From an actinobacterium LLX17 (GTDB lineage: Bacteria; Actinomycetota; Actinomycetes; Propionibacteriales; Nocardioidaceae): a DNA stretch of 64,000 nt. A model generated the notes under the pieces. It was not told where the DNA came from and did no database searches. It saw nothing but the letters and a program-made list of their open reading frames with translations. A program made the position numbers and the translations under genes. This document shows, in pieces, positions 56,047-63,212 of the stretch. Location of the stretch: positions 2,054,060-2,118,059 of the forward strand of contig KI301992.1 of assembly GCA_000471045.1 (NCBI GenBank), given 5' to 3'. How positions within the stretch are numbered: the first letter of the stretch is position 1; each line of letters begins with the position of its first letter.

Positions 56047-56502
56047 ATGGTCGACAGCGCCGGCATCCTCCTGCACCGTGGCGGCCCCGCCGCACGCGAG
56101 GTGCTGCTGGGCCACCTGGGCGGACCGTTCTGGACGAAGCGGCACGAGGGGGCCTGGTCGATCCCCAAGGGCGTGGTCGAGCCCGGTGAGAGCCTGCTCG
56201 AGGCCGCCCGGCGCGAGTTCGCCGAGGAGCTTGGAGTGGCCGTCCCGGTCGGCGACCTGGTGCCGCTCGGCTCGGTGCGGCAGTCGAAGAAGGTCGTGCA
56301 CGTCTGGGCCCTGGCCGCCGACCTCGACCCGGTCACGATCGCGCCGGGCGAGTTCGAGATGGAGTGGCCGCCGCGCTCCGGCACGATGGCGTCGTTCCCC
56401 GAGCTCGACCGCGTCGCGTGGTTCGACCTCTCGGCTGCCGCCGAGGTCGTGATCACCGCCCAGAGGGTCTTTCTCGAGCGACTCGTCGAGATGCCAGACT
56501 GA
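56047..56502 (+). CDS. NUDIX hydrolase
   Basis: A 151-residue NUDIX enzyme. The Nudix box reads GVVEPGESLLEAARREFAEE followed by LGV, matching GX5EX7REUXEEXGU. The N-terminal FWTKRHEGAWSIPKG and later AELDRV-like segment suggest the small Ap4A/ADP-ribose-type group that hydrolyses nucleoside diphosphates linked to another moiety. The specific substrate is unknown. It starts 14 bp after truA and ends 4 bp before the next gene. Confidence 0.9.
   Translation: MVDSAGILLHRGGPAAREVLLGHLGGPFWTKRHEGAWSIPKGVVEPGESLLEAARREFAEELGVAVPVGDLVPLGSVRQSKKVVHVWALAADLDPVTIAPGEFEMEWPPRSGTMASFPELDRVAWFDLSAAAEVVITAQRVFLERLVEMPD
56495..56500 (+). promoter_or_regulatory. -10-like hexamer of YjbR-like gene
   Basis: CAGACT ends 6 nt before the ATG at 56507, inside the end of the NUDIX gene. 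Confidence 0.3.
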
Positions 56503-56506
56503 GTGA

Positions 56507-56878
56507 ATGAGCTCCTGGGCAGACATCGTGGACTTCGCCACCTCGACCTTTCCCGACACCGAGGAGTCGATGTCGTGGGGCGCTCCGTCACTGAAGGTCA
56601 AGGGCAAGCTCTTCGCCCGCCTGCGCATCGAGCTCGACGCGCATGGTGCGATCGCCGTCAAGTGCACGGCCTCCGACAAGGAGGCCCTCGTCTCGGGCGA
56701 CAACCCGGCGTTCTTCACGATCCCGCACTACGACGGCTACGACTACCTGCTCGTCGACCTCGACCATGTCGAGAGCTCCGAGCTCCGTGAGCTGGTGACC
56801 GACGCCTGGTTGCTGGCCGCGCCGCGCCGGCTCCGCGACGCGTACCTGAACGAGCAGGACTTCGCAGACCCGACGTGA
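56507..56878 (+). CDS. MmcQ/YjbR family protein
   Basis: A 123-residue MmcQ/YjbR-fold protein (CyaY-like alpha/beta). Family features include MSWGAPSLKVKGKLFARL, IAVKCTASDKEAL and the end DAWLLAAPRRLRDAYL. The fold is proposed to bind DNA but its role is not established. It overlaps the following lipoprotein gene by 4 bp (GTGA). Confidence 0.87.
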   Translation: MSSWADIVDFATSTFPDTEESMSWGAPSLKVKGKLFARLRIELDAHGAIAVKCTASDKEALVSGDNPAFFTIPHYDGYDYLLVDLDHVESSELRELVTDAWLLAAPRRLRDAYLNEQDFADPT

Positions 56879-57672
56879 GGCTCGTCGCCGCCACCGTCGC
56901 GGCCGCCGCGCTGCTCGCGTCCTGCGGGAGCTCCCCCACCTCCGAGAGCCCCGCGCCTCCGCCAGTGGGCGCGGTCGTCGACTACCAGCTCGGCGGTGCT
57001 TACGAGCCCGCCGCCGAGGTCGACGTGGTGACCCGCGATCGTACCGACGAGCCCGACCCGGAGCGGTACTCGATCTGCTACGTCAACGGCTTCCAGACCC
57101 AGCCCGGGATGCGCGACGACCTCGCGAACCAGCATGGAGCCGACCTGCTCCTGCAGCGAGACGGCCCGGACGTCATCGACCCCGACTGGCCCGACGAGAC
57201 CCTCTTCGACATCTCGACACCGGACCGTCGCGACCGGCTCGGTGCCGTGGTGGGCGACTGGATCCGTGCCTGCGCGAGCGACGGCTTCGACGCCGTCGAG
57301 ATCGACAACCTCGACAGCTGGACCCGCTCGCAGGACCTGCTGACGGCGGACGACGCAGTGGCGTTCGCTCGCCTGCTGGTCGAGACCGCGCACGAGACGG
57401 ACCTCGCGATCGGGCAGAAGAACAGTGCCGAGCTGGACGGAGCTGCCCTGGGCTTCGACTTCGCCGTGGCCGAGGAGTGCGCGGTGTACGACGAGTGCGA
57501 CGCGTACACCGCCCTGTACGGCGGCCACGTGATCCAGATCGAGTACACCGACAACGGCCGCGAGGCGTTCGAGCAGTCCTGCGCGGATGCCGCGGGCGAG
57601 CGCTCGATCCTGTTGCGGGATCGTGACGTGGTCACCGACCACGACCCCGCGTACGTCTTCGAGCACTGCTGA
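56875..57672 (+). CDS. Lipoprotein related to endo-alpha-1,4-polygalactosaminidase (GH114)
   Basis: A 265-residue exported lipoprotein with lipobox LLASC (C17) followed by GSSPTSESPAPPP. The catalytic barrel matches GH114: DYQLGG near the start, CYVNGF, the acidic VEIDNLD (141-147), AIGQKNS and a late EYTDN. GH114 enzymes cleave alpha-1,4-galactosamine polymers found in biofilm exopolysaccharides. It may remodel the cell's own glycan or that of a competitor. The GTG overlaps the YjbR-like stop. Confidence 0.82.
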   Translation: MRLVAATVAAAALLASCGSSPTSESPAPPPVGAVVDYQLGGAYEPAAEVDVVTRDRTDEPDPERYSICYVNGFQTQPGMRDDLANQHGADLLLQRDGPDVIDPDWPDETLFDISTPDRRDRLGAVVGDWIRACASDGFDAVEIDNLDSWTRSQDLLTADDAVAFARLLVETAHETDLAIGQKNSAELDGAALGFDFAVAEECAVYDECDAYTALYGGHVIQIEYTDNGREAFEQSCADAAGERSILLRDRDVVTDHDPAYVFEHC

Positions 57673-57675
57673 GCC

Positions 57676-57681
57676 GAGACT
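57676..57681 (+). promoter_or_regulatory. -10-like hexamer of RsmC-like gene
   Basis: GAGACT ends 6 nt before the GTG at 57688. Confidence 0.35.
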
Positions 57682-57687
57682 GGATCC

Positions 57688-58284
57688 GTGGCCGATCACT
57701 ACTTCACTGCCCGCCCCGGCTCGGGTGGGCAGCAGCGCGACTTCGAGGTGGAGCTGGTGGGGCACCGCCTGGCGGTCCGCACCGCGCCGGGGGTCTTCTC
57801 CGGTGAGCACCTCGACCACGCGACCCTGCAGCTGCTGCGCCGGCTCGAGGAGAGCGAGGAGCAGCCCGCACGCGTGCTCGACCTCGGCTGCGGCTGGGGG
57901 CCCGTCGCGATGGCGCTCGCGCTGCGGTGGCCGGAGTCGGAGGTGTGGGCGGTCGACGTCAACGACCGCGCCCTCGCCCTGACGGCCCGCAACGCCGAGC
58001 GCCACGACCTCACGATGAAGGTCGAGCGTCCCGAGGACGTGCCGGACGACCTGATGTTCGACGCCATCTGGTCGAACCCGCCGGTCCGCATCGGCAAGGC
58101 GGCCCTCCACGAGCTGCTGCTCACCTGGCTCGACCGCCTGACGCCGGACGGCGCCATGACGATGGTGGTGGGACGCAACCTCGGCGCCGACTCGTTGCAC
58201 CGCTGGCTCCAGGAGCAGGGCTGGCCCACCGAGCGCCTCGCCAGCGCGAAGGGCTTCCGCGTCCTGCGCACCACCCGCGCCTGA
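57688..58284 (+). CDS. RsmC-like SAM-dependent methyltransferase
   Basis: A 198-residue methyltransferase of the small-domain (MTS) type. Motif I is VLDLGCGWGPVAMALAL, and IWSNPPVRIGK supplies the NPP(Y/F)-like motif IV of N-directed RNA methyltransferases. It resembles the catalytic half of 16S rRNA G1207 methyltransferase RsmC, alone without the N-terminal inactive domain, as is common in actinobacteria. The likely target is rRNA. Confidence 0.88.
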   Translation: MADHYFTARPGSGGQQRDFEVELVGHRLAVRTAPGVFSGEHLDHATLQLLRRLEESEEQPARVLDLGCGWGPVAMALALRWPESEVWAVDVNDRALALTARNAERHDLTMKVERPEDVPDDLMFDAIWSNPPVRIGKAALHELLLTWLDRLTPDGAMTMVVGRNLGADSLHRWLQEQGWPTERLASAKGFRVLRTTRA

Positions 58285-58305
58285 GACTCGGTGCGAGACG
58301 CACGA

Positions 58306-58334
58306 AGCCCCACACCGCAGGGCGATGTGGGGCT
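58306..58334. terminator. Bidirectional terminator between RsmC-like gene and rplQ
   Basis: AGCCCCACA (58306-58314) and TGTGGGGCT (58326-58334) form a perfect 9-bp stem with an 11-nt loop in the 76-bp gap between convergent genes. Confidence 0.8.
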
Positions 58335-58360
58335 CGTGGGTGGGACGTGGCGCTGAGTGA

Positions 58361-58948
58361 TCAGGCCTTGTCGTCGGAGGCAGCCTCGTCGGCGGCGTCG
58401 CCGACCGGCTCCTCCTCGGTGGCCTCGACCTCGGCCTCGGCGGGAGTCTCGTCGGCAGCCACCTCGTCGGGGGCGGCGGTCTCCTCGACCGGAGCCTCGT
58501 CGGCCGGCGTCTCCTCGACGACGTCCTCGGTGGGCGCCGGCTCGGCAGCGGCCTTTTTCTTGGCCTTCGGCTCGCTCTGCGCGCCGAACTCCTTGGCCTC
58601 GACGATCTCGATGACGGCCATGGGGGCGTTGTCGCCCTTGCGCGGACCGATCTTCGTGATGCGCGTGTAGCCGCCCGGGCGGGTGGCCATGGCCGGACCG
58701 ATCTCCGTGAAGAGCGTGTGGAGGACGCTCTTGTCACGGATGACCTTCACGACGAGGCGGCGGTTGGCCACCGTGTCGGTCTTGGCCTTGGTGATCAGCT
58801 GCTCGGCGTACGGGCGCAGGCGGCGAGCCTTGGCCTCGGTGGTCGTGATCTTGCCGTGCTCGAACAGGCTCTGCGCGAGGTTGGCGAGGATCAGCCGCTG
58901 GTGGGCAGGACTGCCGCCGAGGCGGGGTCCCTTGGTGGGCGTGGGCAT
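58361..58948 (-). CDS. rplQ: 50S ribosomal protein L17
   Basis: A 195-residue L17, longer than the usual ~120-130. The conserved body ([20 protein letters not shown] to [10 protein letters not shown], about residue 123) is followed by a ~70-residue tail rich in Glu, Ala, Asp and Pro after a short basic KAKKK run. The tail is probably disordered and exposed on the ribosome. It is the last gene of the alpha operon and ends at a terminator. Confidence 0.96.
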   Translation of the reverse strand: MPTPTKGPRLGGSPAHQRLILANLAQSLFEHGKITTTEAKARRLRPYAEQLITKAKTDTVANRRLVVKVIRDKSVLHTLFTEIGPAMATRPGGYTRITKIGPRKGDNAPMAVIEIVEAKEFGAQSEPKAKKKAAAEPAPTEDVVEETPADEAPVEETAAPDEVAADETPAEAEVEATEEEPVGDAADEAASDDKA

Positions 58949-59010
58949 GGTGTCTCCGGTTTCAGTGGGGTCGATTCCCGGTCACGTACGAACCGGGGCG
59001 ACAGCGCGGG

Positions 59011-60018
59011 TCAGTACTGCTCGTCCTCGGCGAAGCTGCGGTCGTCGTCCTCGAAGGCGACGGCCGACGGGTCGAACCCGGCCGGGCTGTCCTTGAGGGC
59101 CAGACCCATCTCGGCCAGCTTGGCCTTGACCTCGTCGATCGACTTCTGCCCGAAGTTGCGGATGTCGAGCAGGTCCTGCTCGGAGCGGCCGATGAGCTCA
59201 CCGACGGTGTGCACACCCTCACGCTTGAGGCAGTTGTAGGAACGGACCGTGAAGTCGAGGTCCTCGATCGGCAGCGCCAGGTCGGCAGCGAGCTGCTCGT
59301 CGACCGGCGACGGACCGACGTCGATGCCCTCGGCCTCGACGTTCAGCTCACGCGCGAGACCGAACAGCTCGACCAGCGTGGAGCCGGCCGACGCGATGGC
59401 GTCGCGCGGCAGGATCGAGCCCTTGGTCTCGACGTCGATGACGAGACGGTCGAAGTCGGTGCGCTGCTCGACTCGCGTGGCCTCGACCTTGTAGGTGACC
59501 TTCAGGACCGGGCTGTAGATCGAGTCGATCGGCATGCGGCCGATCTCTTCGTCGCCGGTCTTGTTCTGGACGGCCGAGACGTAGCCGCGGCCGCGCTCGA
59601 CGACGAGCTCGATGTCGAGGCGGGCCTTGTCGTTCAGCGTCGCGATGTGCAGGTCGGGGTTGTGCACCTCGATGCCCGCGGGCACCTCGACGTTCGCACC
59701 CGTGGCGGCACCGGAACCGGCAGCGCGCAGGTACATGACGACGGGCTCGTCGATCGTCGAGGAGACGACCAGGTTCTTCAGGTTGAGGATGATCTCGGTG
59801 ACGTCCTCGGTGACTCCGGGGACGGTCGAGAACTCGTGCAGGACGCCGTCGATCTTGATCGACGTGATGGCGGCACCCGGGATGGAGCTCAGGAGGGTGC
59901 GACGCAGCGAGTTGCCGAGGGTGTAGCCGAATCCCGGCTCGAGGGGCTCGATGACGAACCGCGAGCGGAACTCGTCGACGACCTCTTCGGACAGGGTGGG
60001 GCGCTGGGCGATCAGCAT
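59011..60018 (-). CDS. rpoA: DNA-directed RNA polymerase subunit alpha
   Basis: A 335-residue RpoA. The N-terminal assembly domain contains [20 protein letters not shown], and the C-terminal domain contains [20 protein letters not shown]. An acidic tail ends the protein. It lies between rpsD and rplQ, the standard actinobacterial order. Confidence 0.98.
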   Translation of the reverse strand: MLIAQRPTLSEEVVDEFRSRFVIEPLEPGFGYTLGNSLRRTLLSSIPGAAITSIKIDGVLHEFSTVPGVTEDVTEIILNLKNLVVSSTIDEPVVMYLRAAGSGAATGANVEVPAGIEVHNPDLHIATLNDKARLDIELVVERGRGYVSAVQNKTGDEEIGRMPIDSIYSPVLKVTYKVEATRVEQRTDFDRLVIDVETKGSILPRDAIASAGSTLVELFGLARELNVEAEGIDVGPSPVDEQLAADLALPIEDLDFTVRSYNCLKREGVHTVGELIGRSEQDLLDIRNFGQKSIDEVKAKLAEMGLALKDSPAGFDPSAVAFEDDDRSFAEDEQY

Positions 60019-60085
60019 GGTTGTTCCTTTCCGGGCCCACCGTTATCTGAGGACCCGGGTCGGTGTGAGGTTCTGGAGGTGGTGA

Positions 60086-60694
60086 TTACTTCTTCGAGTA
60101 GAACTCGACGATCAGCTGCTCCTGGATCGGAACGGTGATCTGCTCGCGCACGGGCTGCTGGTGGACCAGGATCCGGCCACGCTCGGGCGCGACGTCGAGC
60201 CAGCCCGGGACGGTGTCGGAGTCATGGGTCTCGCGGGCCACGATGAACGGCGTCGTGTCGAGGCTCTTGGGCTTGACATCGATGATGTCGTGCTTGCTGA
60301 CCTGGAACGACGGGATGTTCGTCTTGACGCCGTTGACCAGGAAGTGACCGTGGTTGACGAGCTGACGGGCGTGGCGACGCGTGCGGGCGAGCCCGGCGCG
60401 GTACACGACGTTGTCGAGACGGCTCTCGAGCAGCGTCAACAGGTTGTCACCGGTCTTGCCGGGACGACGCGAGGCGAGCTCGTAGTAGTTGGCGAACTGC
60501 TTCTCGAGGACTCCGTAGGTGTAGCGCGCCTTCTGCTTCTCCTGCAGCTGGGTGCGGTACTCGGACTCCTTGATGCGCGCGCGGCCGTGCTGGCCGGGCG
60601 GGTAGGGGCGACGCTCGAAGGCGGCGTCACCACCGACGAGGTCGACGCCGAGGCGGCGCGACTTCTTGGTGAGCGGACCGGTGTAACGGGCCAT
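60086..60694 (-). CDS. rpsD: 30S ribosomal protein S4
   Basis: A 202-residue S4 that nucleates 30S assembly. It starts MARYTGPLTKKSRRLGVDL and has the S4 RNA-binding domain (RLDNVVYRAGLARTRRHARQ, then LVNHGHFLVNG). It lacks the N-terminal zinc cysteines. S4 is a known autoregulator of the alpha operon in other bacteria, relevant to the structured leader upstream of rpsM. Confidence 0.98.
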   Translation of the reverse strand: MARYTGPLTKKSRRLGVDLVGGDAAFERRPYPPGQHGRARIKESEYRTQLQEKQKARYTYGVLEKQFANYYELASRRPGKTGDNLLTLLESRLDNVVYRAGLARTRRHARQLVNHGHFLVNGVKTNIPSFQVSKHDIIDVKPKSLDTTPFIVARETHDSDTVPGWLDVAPERGRILVHQQPVREQITVPIQEQLIVEFYSKK

Positions 60695-60733
60695 GGTTGT
60701 GTACTCCTGAAAAGAAAGAAGGAAGGACGGTCG

Positions 60734-61132
60734 TCAGAGACGACGGTGCTTGGGCGGGCGGCAGCCGTTGTGCGGGCTGGGGGTCACGTCCGAGATCGTT
60801 CCGACCTCGAGACCGACGGCGCTGAGCGAGCGGATCGCGGTCTCGCGACCCGAGCCCGGGCCCTTGACGAAGACGTCGACCTTCTTCATGCCGTGCTCCT
60901 GGGCCTGACGGCCCGCAGCCTCGGCGGCCATGCCAGCCGCGAACGGCGTGGACTTGCGCGAGCCCTTGAAGCCCACGGTGCCGCCGGACGCCCACGCGAT
61001 GACGGCGCCAGCCGGATCGGTGATGGTCACGTGCGTGTTGTTGAACGTGCTCTTGATGTGAGCCGCGCCCTGGACGACGTTCTTCTTCTCCTTGCGGCGG
61101 ACCTTCTTGGCGCCAGCATTCTTGGGAGGCAT
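60734..61132 (-). CDS. rpsK: 30S ribosomal protein S11
   Basis: A 132-residue S11 ending [12 protein letters not shown], with [20 protein letters not shown] and the typical [11 protein letters not shown]. The ATG at 61132 begins [17 protein letters not shown]; a longer frame overlaps rpsM. It starts 7 bp after rpsM. Confidence 0.98.
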   Translation of the reverse strand: MPPKNAGAKKVRRKEKKNVVQGAAHIKSTFNNTHVTITDPAGAVIAWASGGTVGFKGSRKSTPFAAGMAAEAAGRQAQEHGMKKVDVFVKGPGSGRETAIRSLSAVGLEVGTISDVTPSPHNGCRPPKHRRL

Positions 61133-61139
61133 CAGGCGA

Positions 61140-61508
61140 TCACTTCTTCTTTCCGGCGACGGTGCGCTTCGGACCCTTGCGGGTGCGCGCGTTGGTCTTG
61201 GTGCGCTGGCCGCGGACCGGCAGGTGCGCACGGTGGCGGCGACCCTGGTAGCTGCCGATCTCCATCTTGCGACGGATGTCGGCGGTGACCTCGCGTCGGA
61301 GGTCACCCTCGGTCTGGTAGTTGCCGTCGATGTGGTCACGCAGCGCGACGAGCTGGTCGTCGTTGAGCTCGTGGACGCGGACGTCGGGGCTGATGCCGGT
61401 GGCGGCGAGGGTCTCGGCGGCGCGGGTGCGTCCGACGCCGAAGATGTACGTGAGTGCGATCTCGATGCGCTTCTCGCGCGGGAGATCCACTCCCATGAGG
61501 CGTGCCAT
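61140..61508 (-). CDS. rpsM: 30S ribosomal protein S13
   Basis: A 122-residue S13 beginning [20 protein letters not shown] and ending with a basic tail ([18 protein letters not shown]) that contacts P-site tRNA. AAAGGA precedes the ATG. It is the first gene of the rpsM-rpsK-rpsD-rpoA-rplQ unit, preceded by 184 bp of strongly structured leader. Confidence 0.98.
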   Translation of the reverse strand: MARLMGVDLPREKRIEIALTYIFGVGRTRAAETLAATGISPDVRVHELNDDQLVALRDHIDGNYQTEGDLRREVTADIRRKMEIGSYQGRRHRAHLPVRGQRTKTNARTRKGPKRTVAGKKK

Positions 61509-61540
61509 GAAGGCAGTTCCTTTCGATACGGCAGAGGTTT

Positions 61541-61646
61541 CGTCACCTGGGGCGCCCCGGTTGCCTCCGGACCGCAGGGGGTCCGAACCGGGCCCCGGCC
61601 TCTGCGCCGGGGGTGACGTCCGGATCCGTGGGAACGGGGCCGGACG
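61541..61646 (-). promoter_or_regulatory. Candidate multibranched leader RNA of rpsM operon
   Basis: CGTCACC (61541-61547) pairs with GGTGACG (61612-61618) to close two hairpins: 61556-61592 (CCCGGTT, 5-nt bulge, CGGACC, loop, GGTCCG, AACCGGG) and 61593-61612 (CCCCGGC/GCCGGGG). A third stem, 61618-61645 (GTCCGG, CCGT, GGGA tetraloop, ACGG, CCGGAC), stands directly 5' in the transcript. The ribosome binding site and ATG are about 32 nt downstream. A ribosomal-protein-responsive leader is a plausible role. Confidence 0.5.
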
Positions 61647-61692
61647 AGCCGTCAGATGTTCAGTGGTGCGTGTGAAGAAGGGGGACCTGCGG

Positions 61693-61806
61693 TCAGCCCT
61701 GGCGCTGCTTGTGCCGGGGGTTCTCGCAGATCACCATGACGCGGCCGTGGCGACGAATCACCTTGCACTTGTCACAGATCTTCTTCACGCTCGGGTTGAC
61801 CTTCAT
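61693..61806 (-). CDS. rpmJ: 50S ribosomal protein L36, zinc-binding form
   Basis: A 37-residue L36 ([20 protein letters not shown], ending RHKQRQG). C11, C14, C27 and H32 form the zinc ribbon, so this is the C+ form. It lies between infA and rpsM, the usual order. Confidence 0.96.
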   Translation of the reverse strand: MKVNPSVKKICDKCKVIRRHGRVMVICENPRHKQRQG

Positions 61807-61849
61807 CGAGAAGCTCTCTTCTTCTTCAGTCGACTGAACGTGGGGATAT

Positions 61850-62071
61850 TCACTTGTAGCGGTAGACGATGCGACCGCGGCTGAGGTCGTACGGCGAGAG
61901 CTCCACCACGACCCGGTCCTCGGGGAGGATCCGGATGTAGTGCTGGCGCATCTTCCCGCTGATGTGCGCGAGCACCTTGTGCCCGTTGGTCAGCTCGACT
62001 CGGAACATCGCGTTGGGGAGAGCCTCCACCACCGCGCCTTCCATCTCGATGACGCCTTCTTTTTTCGCCAT
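61850..62071 (-). CDS. infA: Translation initiation factor IF-1
   Basis: A 73-residue IF-1 (OB fold) beginning [20 protein letters not shown] and ending [13 protein letters not shown]. The ATG at 62071 gives the standard family length; an earlier in-frame start adds 14 unrelated residues. A TAGACT -10 lies about 125 bp upstream. Confidence 0.97.
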   Translation of the reverse strand: MAKKEGVIEMEGAVVEALPNAMFRVELTNGHKVLAHISGKMRQHYIRILPEDRVVVELSPYDLSRGRIVYRYK

Positions 62072-62194
62072 AACCTCAGCTTCTCGAATCGCTTCGTCTG
62101 ATCGGCCCGGCACGTGCGCGTCCCCGTGGTGCTGCGTCCGGTGGGCATGGGCCCGGTGGGCATGGGGAAGCGAGCCTGAACAGGCCGACAGGGA

Positions 62195-62200
62195 AGTCTA
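62195..62200 (-). promoter_or_regulatory. -10 of infA-rpmJ
   Basis: TAGACT on the minus strand predicts a leader of about 115 nt before infA. The 285-bp gap 62072-62356 otherwise holds two tandem copies of CCGGTGGGCATGGG (62138-62151, 62153-62166) and the promoter of the divergent membrane protein gene. Confidence 0.5.
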
Positions 62201-62343
62201 CGCCTGCGGGGGCCCCGGGTTCAAATCCGTGCGATCGCGGGCGGGGCGCCCCGCCACATGACCGTGCTGGGTCAGGGTGGCCACGGTGTGGACGAAGTGC
62301 GTCCAGGGGCTTGCCACCTCCTGCCGTGACCGTCCCGCGCCCC

Positions 62344-62349
62344 TAGACT
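62344..62349 (+). promoter_or_regulatory. -10 of GYF-domain gene (leaderless layout)
   Basis: TAGACT ends 7 nt before the ATG at 62357. Confidence 0.6.
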
Positions 62350-62356
62350 CCCCCGC

Positions 62357-63193
62357 ATGACCGAGTCACCTTCCCCCGAGACCAGTCGCAGCGGCCACGC
62401 GTCGAGCACGGAGACCACCGCCCCACGATCCGGGAGTGCCCGCTTCGGCGCCGCGCGGAAGGTCGCGGCCGTCCTCGGCCTGCTCGTCGGCGGCTACGCC
62501 ACCGCTGTTGCGGCGGCCCGCATCATCGACATGGCCCGGTATGACGGCTTCCGGTTCATCAACCCGTTCGGCTCCGTCGCCGCCGACACCGTCTGGCTCA
62601 ACCTCCTGCTGCTGGCGACCTTCGCCATCGGTCTCCTGCTGCTCCTCGTGGCCGCCCTGGCCCTGCTCACCCGGTCGTGCCGCCTGGCCATGGCGCTTGC
62701 CGTGGTCGCTGCTCTCGGGTTGCTTCTCTGGCTCGCTCACCACGTGCTGCTGGTGGTGGTGCTCCTGGACCAGAACATCGGAATCGGCAGCATCCTGACC
62801 GACTTCGTGTTCCGCCTGCCCACGAGCGACGTCGCTCAGGCTTCCGGCCTCAACTGGCCGTACGACGACGGCAGCCGCCTGCTGATGGGCCCGGCGTTCC
62901 TGCTCATCGCCCTGCTCGCGATGGTGCGCGGGTCGGCCGAGCACGCCGAGGCCGACACGGTCGCTGACGACGCTCCCCCGGCCCCCGCGCCGGACGGCAA
63001 CCTGCCGCCGCACGACCCCACGCCCGTGCCGGTCATGTACGTGCTGAAGATCGAGGGGGCCGAGTACGGGCCGTACTCGATCGACCGGCTGCGTGCCTTC
63101 GCGGCCGAGGGCCGCATCCACCGCGAGAGCCAGGTGCGCTCGACCGACGGCGGGTTCACCGCTGCCGGGGACGTCCCCGGGCTGTTCGAGTAG
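62357..63193 (+). CDS. Membrane protein with C-terminal GYF_2-like domain
   Basis: A 278-residue protein with a Ser/Thr-rich disordered start, about four membrane helices (near 36-55, 77-102, 108-135, 175-195), a Pro-rich linker and a C-terminal GYF_2-like domain (YVLKIEGAEYGPYSIDRLRA, then a tryptophan-free FTAAGDVPGLF). GYF_2 domains are thought to bind proline-rich or other peptide motifs. It stands in reverse orientation between infA and map, which are normally adjacent. Function unknown. Confidence 0.75.
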   Translation: MTESPSPETSRSGHASSTETTAPRSGSARFGAARKVAAVLGLLVGGYATAVAAARIIDMARYDGFRFINPFGSVAADTVWLNLLLLATFAIGLLLLLVAALALLTRSCRLAMALAVVAALGLLLWLAHHVLLVVVLLDQNIGIGSILTDFVFRLPTSDVAQASGLNWPYDDGSRLLMGPAFLLIALLAMVRGSAEHAEADTVADDAPPAPAPDGNLPPHDPTPVPVMYVLKIEGAEYGPYSIDRLRAFAAEGRIHRESQVRSTDGGFTAAGDVPGLFE

Positions 63194-63212
63194 CTACGGG
63201 CGGCGGGCTCGG

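Noticed and set aside
61509-61692. Small gene between rpsM and rpmJ
   Set aside because: No frame has a start with a ribosome binding site; the stretch is better explained as structured leader RNA.
62206-62230. tRNA-like T-loop (GGTTCAAATCC) upstream of infA
   Set aside because: The stem around the loop pairs at only two or three positions and no acceptor, D or anticodon arm can be found nearby.
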